Assembly (NCBI GenBank): GCA_949127775.1
Contig: CASBQF010000028.1
Location: 1-51,554 of the forward strand
Source: Oscillatoriales cyanobacterium PMM_0080
GTDB lineage: Bacteria > Cyanobacteriota > Cyanobacteriia > Cyanobacteriales > Microcoleaceae
DNA: 51,554 nucleotides
Reading direction: 5' to 3'
The notes under the pieces are model-generated. The model saw nothing but the letters and a program-made list of their open reading frames with translations, did not search any database and had not been told where the DNA came from. This document shows, in pieces, positions 38,369-47,437 of this stretch. The position numbers and the translations under genes were made by a program. Each line of letters opens with the position of its first letter. Within the stretch, counting starts at the first letter, position 1.

Positions 38369-38638
38369 TTCGGAGAAATTCTGTAGGTGGGGAGTCGTCA
38401 AATAGTTTCTATGCAGTTATCTAGAAGGCAGAATTTCATTACCAGAGTTGAATACCCGGGGATGGAAAACCTGACACTTTTATCTGAATGCAGAAGACAC
38501 TTCGATGTAGAATCCAGAATTTTAGTCCCAGCTTGTAATTGTTGGGATGAGAAGTATGACACTTTTATCTAACTGCAAAAGCACGAGCTTTTTGCATCAA
38601 TAAAGTTCAACACAACCTATCTTCAGGAGAAATCCGCC
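38369..38638. other. 270-bp gap between array copies 3 and 4
   Basis: It contains two imperfect copies of TGACACTTTTATCTGAATGC (about 38471 and 38557), about 86 bp apart. A small frame across it lacks any domain hallmark and overlaps this repeat, so it is probably leader DNA. A TTCAGGAGAAAT site precedes copy 4. Confidence 0.5.
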
Positions 38639-39028
38639 ATGTCTACTAACTATGTCCAAGAAGCAAGCTTTGTTGAAGAAGAAGGAATATTAGCTTTCGC
38701 TGATGAGGAACAAGTCAGCGGTTTGCAAAATCCCATTAAAGGTGTAGGAGAAGAGACGGTGGCTAGTTCGCAAAAAGCTAGCGCTGTTGTTGATGAAAAA
38801 GTGGCTGTCGGTGATGTAGAAACAGACCATCATCATCTAGCACCAAAAGCGATCGCTAAAGACGAAAAAGCGATCGTAGAAGAAGAAATTCGTCCGGGCG
38901 AATCTGGTCGCGTCCGCTTTCAAAGCAGTTGGTGGCCTGCGATATCAGACCAAGAAATTACTTTTAAACCCGGAGATGCAGTTCGAGTCCTCGCGATTGA
39001 CAATGTGACTCTGATTGTTGAAGGGTAG
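38639..39028 (+). CDS. NfeD-C-like protein with acidic N-terminal extension, array copy 4
   Basis: A 129-residue protein. Residues 1-75 are an acidic, low-complexity extension (YVQEASFVEEEGILAFADEE, then a HHH cluster in DHHHLAPK) absent from the other copies. Residues ~75-129 are the standard domain: KAIVEEEIRPGESGRVRFQS, SWWPAISDQEITFKPGDAVR, VLAIDNVTLIVEG. The extension could act as a tether or tag. The TCAGGAGAAATCCGCC leader supports the ATG at 38639. Confidence 0.8.
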   Translation: MSTNYVQEASFVEEEGILAFADEEQVSGLQNPIKGVGEETVASSQKASAVVDEKVAVGDVETDHHHLAPKAIAKDEKAIVEEEIRPGESGRVRFQSSWWPAISDQEITFKPGDAVRVLAIDNVTLIVEG

Positions 39029-39278
39029 TTGCTTTCGCATCTGTTTGTGGGGAGTCAGATTATTTTCGATTTTCGATTTGGCATAACTGATAATAATCGG
39101 GTTTGGAGTTGGCAGACAGTTGTATTCTTTGCTGAAACTAATGTCATTAGATGGCATTGATGTAGGAGGCAAAATTTAAATTTCAGACTTGCAATACGCA
39201 GAGATTTAAATTTTTAGCTATCAGGAGCAACTGTTCGTCTTCTCAACTAAATCCCACCCATTTTTAGGAGCAGTAATC

Positions 39279-39931
39279 ATGTCTTTTGACTATTTTGAAG
39301 AAGCAATTGTTGCAGAAGAAATTCGACCTAATCAATGCGGTCGCGTTCGCTTTCAATGCAGTTGGTGGCCTGCGAGGTGCGATAGAGGTATAACTTTTAA
39401 ACCAGGAGCACTGGTTTATCAAAAATTTGGGTTTAAAACCCTGTCCTTCTAGGACAGCTTTAATTTCTTAAAACTTTTTTCAAAAAGTCCGATAAGTTCC
39501 GATATCTGGGGTATAGTATAAAAGTCAAGGTTAAACTCCTTTGCGATCGTAAAACAGGACATGAGACACACTTTTACGCATAAACCGGGGGACAAAGTGC
39601 GGCGAAAACACTATAAACAGCCGAAACCGAAAATGTAGGTTTCAATCCAGCAAACACAACTTTTCTACTGGAAATCGTTAAGTAGGGTAGGGCATACCCG
39701 AACTCGCTTGCTTGTATCAAGCGTACGCTTTTGGAGATAAACTCGCTGGGGTTGTTGTGAGTCAGGCTTGTTAATTGGTGGTATACCACGGTTAAACAGT
39801 TTGAGTAATGCCGCAAGGACATAACGCTTTAAGGTATGTCGCAGAATTAAGAATCCTCGCACCGACCGGGCGGGGAGTGTCAAGTAGTCGGAATCGACAA
39901 GATTACGTTGCTGGTGGAGGGTGTAGCTTGA
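39279..39931 (+). pseudogene. NfeD-C-like copy 5, interrupted by a 464-bp insertion
   Basis: The 5' part (39279-39419) encodes 47 residues with every hallmark: AIVAEEIRPNQCGRVRFQCS, then WWPARCDRGITFKPGALVY. The 3' part (39884-39931) encodes VVGIDKITLLVEGVA and a stop. Joining them directly gives a 62-residue protein in frame, LVY-VVGIDK, matching the paralogues. The intervening DNA is an IS200/IS605-type element. As it stands, translation runs ten codons into the element and stops at 39450-39452. Confidence 0.88.
39420..39883 (+). mobile_element. Non-autonomous IS200/IS605-type element without transposase
   Basis: The left end carries hairpins GGGTTT/AAACCC (39429-39441) and CTGTCC-TTCTA-GGACAG (39441-39457). 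The right end has CCTCGC-loop-GCGGGG followed by AGTGTCAA (to 39883), as in IS200/IS605 right ends whose 3' part forms the TnpB guide-RNA scaffold. There is no target duplication, as expected for this superfamily. TTTAT (39415-39419) abuts the left end and would be the target/TAM motif. No tnpA or tnpB remains; small frames inside have no family features. Such elements need transposase in trans. Confidence 0.75.
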
Positions 39932-40441
39932 AATGCGCGAATGTGCGATCGCGCCGTCGCTAAGAAGGCTGTCTCTTCAAATCTCTTCACAGCAGGTGCG
40001 ATCGTCCTTTTTACCTCTTTTGGCTTCAATTGTTCTAGCGTTTAACCTCAACAAGAACTAGCCGTCGGCAATATTGTCGGCGCTTTTTTTGCTCCAGGAG
40101 CCGATCGCCACATCTTTGACCAAAAACTGGCGATTGATTTAAAAAAACTCCCCTAGATGGCATGGGACTGGTGGGCCCAATAATTGGTACGGTCGATCGC
40201 GCGTAAGCAGCCCCATCATCGACAATCGGCATCGGCGCAACATCAACATCCGCGCCAGAGGCTCTCAAAGCTTTGATAATTTGATAGTTAATCGATTCTC
40301 TGTCTTTGATTTGGGATAATCCGAACGTAATCCGAATCAGTGCTGAACTTTTTTTTTTAAACACAGTCAGGTCATCGCTACCCGCAGACCGACTAAACTT
40401 TTTGTTAGTCTAATTTAAATACATTGTGGAAGTGAAACAGC
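39932..40441. other. Gene-free region before guaB3
   Basis: The 510 bp contain several GCGATCGC-type sites and no convincing gene. A minus-strand GTG frame (40035-40364) has no recognisable family, no ribosome binding site and starts in an A/T homopolymer. A plus-strand stretch (about 40057-40158) reads LAVGNIVGAFFAPGADRHIF without a start, and could be a decayed gene. The guaB3 promoter must be near the right edge. Confidence 0.4.
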
Positions 40442-41605
40442 GTGAATATTGAAATTGGGCGGGGCAAAAGCGCTCGCAGAGCTTACGGCATAGATGAAAT
40501 CGCTCTCGTGCCCGGACAGCGCACCCTCGATCCGAGTTTGGCGGATACTAAGTGGCAGATTGGTGGGATCGATCGAGAAATCCCGATCATCGCTAGCGCA
40601 ATGGATGGAGTAGTCGATGTCCGCATGGCTATTTTGCTGTCGGAATTGGGAGCAATGGGCGTGCTGAACCTAGAAGGAATTCAAACCCGCTATGCCGACC
40701 CCCAGCCAATATTAGAGCGCATCGCCAGTGTCGGGAACCACGAATTTGTTTCCTTAATGCAGCAACTCTATGCAGAACCCATCAAGCCAGAATTAATCGA
40801 CCTGAGAATTAAAGAAATTAAAGCTGGAGGAGGGATTGCCGCCGTCAGCGGTACACCGGCCGGTGCGAGCAAATACGGCTTAAAAGTTGCCGCAGCAGGA
40901 GCCGATATATTTTTTGTACAGGCAACTGTGGTCTCGACAGCTTTTCTTTCCCCAGAGTCGATCGTATCTTTAGACTTGACCAAATTCTGTCAAGAGATGC
41001 CAATACCAGTAATTTTGGGCAACTGCGTGACCTACGAAGTTGCCATAAATTTAATGAAAACTGGTGCCGCAGGCATTCTCGTGGGCATAGGGCCGGGGGC
41101 TGCTTGCACGTCCCGGGGCGTATTGGGTGTCGGCGTTCCCCAAGCGACAGCGGTAGCAGACTGCGCCGCCGCGCGGGACGACTACTATCGCGAAACTGGC
41201 AAATACGTGTCGGTGATTGCTGACGGCGGTTTAATTACCGGTGGCGATATTTGCAAGTGCATTGCCTGCGGCGCTGATGGAGTGATGATTGGTTCGCCCT
41301 TTGCCAGGGCCGCCGAAGCTCCAGGCCGCGGCTTTCACTGGGGGATGGCGACTCCCAGCCCGGTTTTGCCGCGCGGCACTCGGATTCGCGTGGGGACTAC
41401 TGGGACTGTGGAGCAAATTTTGCGGGGGCCTGCGCTGTTAGATGACGGTACGCACAACTTGCTCGGAGCTCTGAAAACAAGCATGGGTACCTTGGGCGCT
41501 AAGGATATTAAGGAGATGCAGCAAGTGGAAGTGGTAATTGCTCCTTCTCTGCTGACTGAGGGTAAAGTCTATCAAAAAGCTCAGCAGTTGGGCATGGGCA
41601 AGTAG
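40442..41605 (+). CDS. guaB3: GuaB3-family IMP dehydrogenase-related protein
   Basis: A 387-residue IMPDH/GMPR-type TIM barrel without CBS domains. Signatures are [20 protein letters not shown], the catalytic-loop Cys in [20 protein letters not shown], and [20 protein letters not shown] with [19 protein letters not shown]. GuaB3 is the cyanobacterial/actinobacterial IMPDH-related group; its reaction may be GMP reduction (GMP to IMP) or IMP oxidation. It begins with GTG, preceded by GGAAG. It heads the conserved guaB3-yfr1-trxA neighbourhood. Confidence 0.93.
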   Translation: MNIEIGRGKSARRAYGIDEIALVPGQRTLDPSLADTKWQIGGIDREIPIIASAMDGVVDVRMAILLSELGAMGVLNLEGIQTRYADPQPILERIASVGNHEFVSLMQQLYAEPIKPELIDLRIKEIKAGGGIAAVSGTPAGASKYGLKVAAAGADIFFVQATVVSTAFLSPESIVSLDLTKFCQEMPIPVILGNCVTYEVAINLMKTGAAGILVGIGPGAACTSRGVLGVGVPQATAVADCAAARDDYYRETGKYVSVIADGGLITGGDICKCIACGADGVMIGSPFARAAEAPGRGFHWGMATPSPVLPRGTRIRVGTTGTVEQILRGPALLDDGTHNLLGALKTSMGTLGAKDIKEMQQVEVVIAPSLLTEGKVYQKAQQLGMGK

Positions 41606-41710
41606 ATTTATCGATCGAATCTCAGCTTACCTTGACAAAATTTATGGGATAGTCTCGAAATTTACAAAATCTTTTGCAATTATCGAGAAGTAGGTGTCAG
41701 AATAGAAGAA

Positions 41711-41781
41711 GCGGAGACACAAGTTTCCGTTCACTCCTCACACCACACTCCGCCCGGACTACTGTTCGGGCGGTTCCTTTT
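41711..41781 (+). ncRNA. yfr1: Cyanobacterial regulatory sRNA Yfr1
   Basis: The hallmark single-stranded ACTCCTCACAC lies at 41733-41743. It is preceded by a weak 5' stem-loop (CGGAGACACAAGTTTCCG) and followed by a GC-rich terminator CCGCCCG-ACTACTGTT-CGGGCGG with TTCCTTTT. Location between guaB3 and trxA is the known conserved Yfr1 context. Yfr1 is a ~55-70-nt Hfq-independent RNA that base-pairs with porin and other mRNAs via the CUCCUCAC motif. The exact 5' end is an estimate. Confidence 0.95.
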
Positions 41782-41887
41782 GTGACCAAAATCTTGGCTG
41801 TTGCTTACTAGGTAATGGATTGAAGGCTTTTAACTCCCAAGGGTGGGAGAGTAGCCAGAGGCAGGACTGTTTCAGTCTCAAGAATAG

Positions 41888-42051
41888 GCGTTGCTGAGAA
41901 AGGAGTATGAATTGCCTCCGAAATTGAGAGTAGGGGCAATTCATGAATTGCCCGGGCAATCCCTGGAATTTCCCGGGCAATTCATGAATTGCCCGGGAAA
42001 TTCCAGGGATTGCCTTCGCTAGGTGAATCATACCTAAATTCAGCAACGCCA
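41888..42051. repeat. MITE with perfect 60-bp palindrome
   Basis: Outer inverted repeats GGCGTTGCTGA / TCAGCAACGCC (41888-41898 with 42041-42051) bound 164 bp. Inside, 41956-42015 is a perfect 60-bp palindrome centred on AATTCATGAATT, built of GGCAATCCCTGGAATTTCCC and CGGGCAATTC arms. It separates yfr1 from trxA. The rest of 41606-42270 is unremarkable apart from yfr1. Confidence 0.85.
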
Positions 42052-42270
42052 AGCTTTTGTATGTAGGGTGCACTGGGCGCCTTGCTCCTATGGGTAGCCT
42101 GTCAAACATTTTTTTTTGCTGAAGTCCATATTCTTCCTTGTGCCTTGTTCCTTCAAAAACATCAGCACCTTCTGCCTTTGGAAGTCTGCTGTTCAAATCG
42201 TTGATGCAAGTGGTTACACTTTTTGCTAGACTTGTTATCCGAGAAATAGTATTTACAAGGATGGCTAGGG

Positions 42271-42594
42271 ATGTCAGCAGCCGCACAAGTAACCGACTCT
42301 ACCTTTAAACAGGAAGTGCTCGATAGCGAAGTTCCAGTTCTAGTGGATTTTTGGGCTCCCTGGTGTGGGCCCTGTCGGATGGTGGCGCCTGTCGTAGACG
42401 AAATTGCTCAGCAATATGAAGGGCAGGTGAAGGTAGTAAAAGTTAATACCGACGAGAATCCTAACGTGGCCAGCCAATACGGTATCCGCAGCATTCCGAC
42501 GCTGATGATATTTAAGGGCGGTCAACGGGTGGATATGGTGGTTGGGGCAGTTCCAAAAACTACTCTGGCCAACACTCTGGAAAAGTACATTTAA
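42271..42594 (+). CDS. trxA: Thioredoxin (m-type)
   Basis: A 107-residue single-domain thioredoxin with the redox motif WCGPC (Cys32, Cys35), the buried FWAPW context, the cis-proline [11 protein letters not shown] and the C-terminal VGAVPKTTL. It reduces target disulfides using ferredoxin- or NADPH-thioredoxin reductase. The start ATG has AGGGA nearby. The conserved guaB3-yfr1-trxA order supports the assignment, though a MITE has been inserted just upstream. Confidence 0.97.
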   Translation: MSAAAQVTDSTFKQEVLDSEVPVLVDFWAPWCGPCRMVAPVVDEIAQQYEGQVKVVKVNTDENPNVASQYGIRSIPTLMIFKGGQRVDMVVGAVPKTTLANTLEKYI

Positions 42595-42918
42595 CCTTAC
42601 CGAAGAGCACCATTGTCAATAACTCTTTGACGGGCGGACAAAATGTTCACCCAAAAAGAAAATTCACTCTAGCGTGAAACAGGCCGGACAGCCTGTTAAA
42701 AGAGAATGGTGCAGGATCTAAGTTTAGGCAAACTGCGAGAAGCTTAACGCTGCTTTTTTGGGCAGCGAAAGCTAACTCGCGGACAAACCGGGGCAAAGCT
42801 AGTGAAAAAGTGATTAGTTACCAGCAGGGCAATTTGCTAGTGAATATTAACTTCTAAATTTGGCTTTTGCCCCTTAATTTTCATGATTTGACAAATTGTT
42901 ACCGTTTCGGAAAAATTC
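42595..42918. other. Intergenic region trxA-LOG gene
   Basis: This 324-bp gap has small hairpins: CAGGCCGGACAGCCTG (about 42681-42696) and CGCTGC-TTTTTTGG-GCAGCG (about 42748-42767). Either could belong to trxA termination or to an unassigned RNA, but no known RNA motif is recognised. No gene is supported. Confidence 0.4.
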
Positions 42919-43980
42919 ATGATTCCTTCTGGTCAAGGTTTTGAGTCCCTCCAAGCTGAAGCGATCGACTTAATCGATCGATTGCCAATGTTGAAGCACG
43001 AAGAGTGGATCGAACGATCGCTCTCGACGATAGTGCAAATGGCCGGAGACGAGCTCGATCGCCTAGACTGGAAAATTATCTCGTCGTCTCTGCGAGATAT
43101 GGAAAAGGCTTTCTCTATGTTTTATCCTTACCGCCACGTTCGCAAAATTGTGATTTTTGGTTCGGCGAGGGTGTCGCCAGAATCCCCAGAATATCTAATG
43201 GCGAGAGATTTTGCTAGAGCCATTGCCGAGCAGGGATTTATGGTGATTACTGGTGGGGGCGGCGGGATTATGCAAGCAGGGAATGAGGGCGCGACTGCTG
43301 AACGTTCTTTTGGGCTGAATATTCAGTTACCTTTTGAGCAAGGTTCTAATCCTTTTATTGCGGGCGACTCCAAGTTGCTCAATTTTAAATATTTTTTCAC
43401 TCGCAAGTTATTTTTTCTGCGGGAAAGCGATGCTTTGGCTCTGTTTCCGGGCGGTTTCGGCACTCTGGATGAGGCTTTTGAGTGTCTGACTTTGACTCAA
43501 ACTGGTAAGTTTGGGCCGGCTCCTTTGGTTTTGATCGATCGACCAGGGGGAGATTATTGGCACGATTGGAATACTTTTGTGCAAAAACAATTGCGGGGCC
43601 GGGGTTTGATTTCTGCTAACGATCGCAGCCTCTATACAATTACAGACGATATAAATGTTGCTTGCGAGGCGATCGCGAGTTTTTATCTGGTTTATCATTC
43701 CTGTCGCTACGTGGAGGGAAAACTGGTACTTCGCTTGAAGTCTGAACTTTCTGATGAGAATGTCGATCGGCTAAATACCGATTTTAGCGATATTTTGGTA
43801 GACGGTAAAATCGAAAAAAATCAAGCTTTGCCCGCCGAAACTACAGATGAAACTTTCGATTTACCGCGTCTAGTTATGCACTTTAACCAGCGGGATTCGG
43901 GGCGGCTTTATCAGCTAATTGCTGCGATCAATCAAATGGGTGCAGCTTCGCCTGCGGCGGCGCACCCAGAACAAAAGTAG
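42919..43980 (+). CDS. LOG family protein (lysine decarboxylase-like Rossmann fold)
   Basis: A 353-residue protein with a central LOG domain: VIFGSARVSPESPEY, VITGGGGGIMQAGNEGA, and the nucleotide-binding PGGFGTLDEAFE. LOG enzymes release cytokinin-type bases from their riboside monophosphates. The long cyanobacterial form has N- and C-terminal extensions (~1-70 and ~265-353) not present in the small plant-like LOG enzymes, and its substrate is not established. A PD-(D/E)XK-like gene follows 31 bp downstream. Confidence 0.88.
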   Translation: MIPSGQGFESLQAEAIDLIDRLPMLKHEEWIERSLSTIVQMAGDELDRLDWKIISSSLRDMEKAFSMFYPYRHVRKIVIFGSARVSPESPEYLMARDFARAIAEQGFMVITGGGGGIMQAGNEGATAERSFGLNIQLPFEQGSNPFIAGDSKLLNFKYFFTRKLFFLRESDALALFPGGFGTLDEAFECLTLTQTGKFGPAPLVLIDRPGGDYWHDWNTFVQKQLRGRGLISANDRSLYTITDDINVACEAIASFYLVYHSCRYVEGKLVLRLKSELSDENVDRLNTDFSDILVDGKIEKNQALPAETTDETFDLPRLVMHFNQRDSGRLYQLIAAINQMGAASPAAAHPEQK

Positions 43981-44011
43981 TTATTGGTAATTGGGAATAG
44001 GGAATTAATGT

Positions 44012-44614
44012 ATGGCTTACAGTGATTTTAGTTTGGCAAGCGTCAAAAAATCTTTAAATTTAACGATTTCGCCCAGACAAGATTTGTTTTCTGCCGTACC
44101 TGCTTTAGAATGCAGCAATCATTTAACAGAAACTTTAGCTTACAATGTGCCTTTTGCTCTGGCGAGTAATACGGAAAAATCACGATCGGAAATGATTATT
44201 GCACCGATTTTGTTGGAACTTACTAAACAGTTTCCCGATCGCATTAGTTTGTTTTCGGGAGTCGATTTTACGGTTGACAGCGACTTGGGATTAAACGGGA
44301 GTTGCGATTTTCTGATTAGTCGATCGGTAGAACTTCTGATTGTTAGCGCGCCGGCGATTTTAATCGTTGAGGCGAAAAAGGAAAATATTAATGCTGGGTT
44401 GGGTCAATGCGTGGCGGAAATGTATGCAGCTCAACTGTTTAATGAACGGGAGGGAAATCAGGTATCAAAGATTTATGGGGTTGTGACAACGGGAGAAATT
44501 TGGAAGTTTTTAACGCTGGAAGGTCAATTAGTTAAAATAGATTTATTAGAGTATTTTTTGAATCAGGTTGATCAAATATTGGGGATTTTGGCGATCGGCA
44601 TTCAGAATGGGTAA
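44012..44614 (+). CDS. PD-(D/E)XK nuclease-fold-like protein
   Basis: A 200-residue protein with a restriction-endonuclease-fold core: RSEMIIAPIL (Glu60), GSCDFLIS (Asp99), AILIVEAKKEN (Glu120-Ala-Lys122) and GLGQCVAEMYAA (Gln132). The order E...D...ExK...Q matches PD-(D/E)XK active sites of the type I restriction HsdR-N/Uma2-like kinds. It may be catalytic, as the key residues are present. It has no methyltransferase, TA or CRISPR partner nearby; it follows the LOG gene by 31 bp. Confidence 0.68.
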   Translation: MAYSDFSLASVKKSLNLTISPRQDLFSAVPALECSNHLTETLAYNVPFALASNTEKSRSEMIIAPILLELTKQFPDRISLFSGVDFTVDSDLGLNGSCDFLISRSVELLIVSAPAILIVEAKKENINAGLGQCVAEMYAAQLFNEREGNQVSKIYGVVTTGEIWKFLTLEGQLVKIDLLEYFLNQVDQILGILAIGIQNG

Positions 44615-44972
44615 TTGTTAATCGTTATTTGTTAATGGTTATTTGTTAATTGTTATTTGTTAATTGTTATTTGCTGCTGATTTATTTACAATTTGGTAAG
44701 ATCACATATCCTCAAAAAACATAAATATTGTAGGGGCGGGTTCGCCAACAATATTTGCCTAAAACCGATAATTTCGTAAACCCGCCCCCACCCAACGGTT
44801 GATCGTAATCTACCTCTTTTGAAATACCATAAAATACAACCCAAATCTGTATAAAACCTTAAAAGTTACTTCACCTACAAATAGTCACTAATTTTTACAC
44901 TAGATTATAACCAGTGTTAATTCTGAAACTTGTGCAAGCTCACTTCTCTTGAACTGACCAAAGGATGAAAAC
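44615..44972. other. Intergenic region upstream of cydA
   Basis: The left end holds a tandem repeat of GTTATTTGTTAATT (about 44618-44672, roughly four units). A decayed family-A-like piece (TAGGGGCGGGTTCGCC / AACCCGCCCCCAC) lies at 44730-44795. The right end must carry the cydAB promoter; AAAGGATGAAAAC is the cydA ribosome binding region. No gene is seen. Confidence 0.5.
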
Positions 44973-46415
44973 ATGGATATCTTATCTAACACCGTGGCGC
45001 TATCGCGGATGCAATTTGCGCTAACTGCCATATTCCATATGCTGTGGCCGGTTTTGACTACTGGAATGGGGATTTATCTGGTAATTGTTGAGGGAATGTG
45101 GCTCAAAACTCGCAATCCTGACTATTACCGTCACGCTCGCTTTTGGTCTCAACTTTATGTCCTAAATTTCGGGATTGGGGTGGCTTCCGGTATTCCAATG
45201 GAGTTTCAATTTGGCACAAACTGGGCACCATTTTCTGAAGCAGTTGGTGACTTTTTTGGTAGCATTTTAGGGTTTGAAGCTTCAATGGCATTTATGCTAG
45301 AAGCTGGCTTTTTAGGAATTATGCTGTTTGGTTGGGGGCGCGTTCACCCGATCGTCCATTATTTCGCTACAATCATGGTAGCCTTCGGCGCAAACCTATC
45401 CACCGTATGGATTTTAGTCGCTAACTCCTGGCTGCAAACTCCTGCGGGTGGAGAAATGGTCAACGGCAAATTTGTTGTCACCGATTATTTCCAAGCAATT
45501 ATGAATCCCTTTGCATTAAACAGCATTTTGCATATGTTTTTTGCAACCCTAGAAACATCCTTGTTTGTAATTGGTGGGATTAGCGCTTGGTACATTCTGA
45601 ATAAACGTAACGAAGCTTTTTTTGCCAAATCGTTAAAAATTGCGATCGCGACAGCAATTGCAGTTGCACCTTTGCAAATATTCATCGGACATTTGAGCGC
45701 CGAACAAGTCTATCACTATCAGCCCACAAAATTAGCAGCAATCGAAGCTAAATGGGAAACTTCCCCAGCCGGAAGTTCAGCCGATTGGACTTTATTGGCT
45801 TTACCTAATGAAAAAGCCCAGAAAAATGACTGGGAAATCAAGATTCCTAATGGCTTAGGATACGTTCTAGAATTCAAACAAAAACTCTCGGAACCAGTCC
45901 TCGGCTTAAAAGAATGGAAGCCAGAAGATCGACCCCGAATGGTGGGTTTAATCTACTACTGTTTCCGCATCATGTCCGGGATTGGATTCTTCTTTTTAGG
46001 ATTGATGTTGTTCAGTATCATTCAGTGGAGTAGAGGCAAACTTTCCGCTGAAAATATTAGCAGTCAATCTTGGCTGATGCGCGCTTGGGTATTAGCAGCA
46101 CCACTGGGATATATTGCCGTAGAATCGGGTTGGATTGTGCGTTGTGTGGGGAGACAACCCTGGGTTTTATACGGGCAAATTCGTACTGCTGATGGAGTGT
46201 CAAACATCCCCGCTACCAATGTTTTAACTTCTCTCAGTTTCTTTGCAGTTATTTACAGCTTTTTGTTTGTTTGCGCCTTGTATTTTGGCAGTCGTATTAT
46301 CCGCAAAGGCCCTAATTTAAATCTGCCGATTCCAGGTTTGGACAATCAACCTGCGATCGCAACTGAACCCGCAGAACACATTCCCGATCAACGTCCCGTA
46401 GAAGCACAACAATAG
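44973..46415 (+). CDS. cydA: Cytochrome bd-type quinol oxidase subunit I
   Basis: A 480-residue polytopic protein. The N-terminal LSRMQFALTAIFHMLWPVL supplies the conserved haem-ligand His22; GIPMEFQFGTNW and GRQPWVLYGQIRTADGVS are CydA signatures. The quinol-binding Q-loop is short (the KLAAIEAKWET region), as in the cyanide-insensitive (CIO)/S subfamily. The enzyme oxidises plastoquinol and reduces oxygen to water without pumping protons, probably limiting over-reduction. It is the first gene of the cydAB operon. Confidence 0.96.
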   Translation: MDILSNTVALSRMQFALTAIFHMLWPVLTTGMGIYLVIVEGMWLKTRNPDYYRHARFWSQLYVLNFGIGVASGIPMEFQFGTNWAPFSEAVGDFFGSILGFEASMAFMLEAGFLGIMLFGWGRVHPIVHYFATIMVAFGANLSTVWILVANSWLQTPAGGEMVNGKFVVTDYFQAIMNPFALNSILHMFFATLETSLFVIGGISAWYILNKRNEAFFAKSLKIAIATAIAVAPLQIFIGHLSAEQVYHYQPTKLAAIEAKWETSPAGSSADWTLLALPNEKAQKNDWEIKIPNGLGYVLEFKQKLSEPVLGLKEWKPEDRPRMVGLIYYCFRIMSGIGFFFLGLMLFSIIQWSRGKLSAENISSQSWLMRAWVLAAPLGYIAVESGWIVRCVGRQPWVLYGQIRTADGVSNIPATNVLTSLSFFAVIYSFLFVCALYFGSRIIRKGPNLNLPIPGLDNQPAIATEPAEHIPDQRPVEAQQ

Positions 46416-46423
46416 GAGATTAT

Positions 46424-47437
46424 ATGCAAGCTTTGGAGCATTTTCTCCCGGAAGTTTGGTTCGTGATTTTAGGTATCTTTCTCTTGCTTTACGTCATGCT
46501 AGATGGCTTTGACTTAGGCGTGGGAATCTTATCCCTAACTGCGGATGACGATGAACGTAGGGGCATTTTAATGACCAGTTTGGGCAACGTTTGGGATGCG
46601 AACGAAACTTGGCTGGTTTTGATGGGAGGCGCTTTGTTTGGCGCATTTCCCCTTGCTTATGGCACGATTTTAACTGCTTTGTACATACCGATTTGTATGA
46701 TGCTCTTCGGTTTGATATTTCGGGCTGTAGCCTTTGAGTTTCGCGAGCATTCTAACCGCAAGTTATTCTGGAATTACGCCTTTGGTGCGGGAAGCTTTTT
46801 AGCGGCTTTAGCTCAAGGATTTGCCCTAGGTGCGGTGCTTGAAGGCATTGCGGTTGATGAAGCTGGGCATTTTGTGGGTACTACTTGGGATTGGCTGGAT
46901 TGGCGATCGATCTTGGTGGCTTTGACACTCGTTCAAGGCTACGTTTTGATCGGTTCAACCTATCTAATTATGAAAACAGATGGGGAACTACAAACAAATC
47001 ACTATCGCACTGCTAAAATTGCGGCAGTGACGACATTGATCGGAGCAGTTTTAATTACGATTGCAACTCCGGTTTTTTATGAAAGTACCAGATCAAGGTT
47101 GTTCGATAAACCGCTAGTTTATATTTTTGCGGCGATTCCTGTGCTGGGATTGTTGTTGGTTGGACTCTTGCTGAGAAGTTTGGATAAAAAGCAAGAACGA
47201 ACACCGTTTATCTGGACAATTTTGATTTTCTTGCTAAGTTTTCTCGGCTTGGGATTGATTGTTTTTCCATACATTATTCCCACACAACTCACGATTTATC
47301 AAGCGGCTGCTGCACCTAGTGCTCTGGTATTTATGATTGTGTTCATTGGCTTTCTGATCCCGATTATGATTTTCTACAACATCTACAATTATGTGGTGTT
47401 TCGGGGGAAAGTCGCTGGCGGGCATTACGGGGAATAA
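46424..47437 (+). CDS. cydB: Cytochrome bd-type quinol oxidase subunit II
   Basis: A 337-residue integral membrane protein with about nine helices. The N-terminal PEVWFVILGIFLLLYVMLDG and GFDLGVG are typical, as are WDANETWLVLMGGALFGAFP and IFYNIYNYVVFRGKV. It starts eight bases after the cydA stop, with AGGAG upstream, so translational coupling is likely. CydB assembles with CydA. A hairpin TTTTGTAGTGAGG / CCTCACTACAAAA (47443-47455 with 47484-47496) lies immediately downstream and may terminate the operon. Confidence 0.96.
   Translation: MQALEHFLPEVWFVILGIFLLLYVMLDGFDLGVGILSLTADDDERRGILMTSLGNVWDANETWLVLMGGALFGAFPLAYGTILTALYIPICMMLFGLIFRAVAFEFREHSNRKLFWNYAFGAGSFLAALAQGFALGAVLEGIAVDEAGHFVGTTWDWLDWRSILVALTLVQGYVLIGSTYLIMKTDGELQTNHYRTAKIAAVTTLIGAVLITIATPVFYESTRSRLFDKPLVYIFAAIPVLGLLLVGLLLRSLDKKQERTPFIWTILIFLLSFLGLGLIVFPYIIPTQLTIYQAAAAPSALVFMIVFIGFLIPIMIFYNIYNYVVFRGKVAGGHYGE

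Noticed and set aside
38387-38572. A 61-codon frame between array copies 3 and 4
   Set aside because: It has none of the NfeD-like hallmarks and spans an internal direct repeat. It is probably leader DNA.
40035-40364. A 109-codon minus-strand frame upstream of guaB3
   Set aside because: It starts with GTG in an A run, lacks a ribosome binding site, and I cannot relate it to any family. At best it is a remnant.
41759-42286. A 175-codon minus-strand frame between yfr1 and trxA
   Set aside because: It crosses the yfr1 terminator, the MITE and the 60-bp palindrome, so it is built of non-coding repeats.
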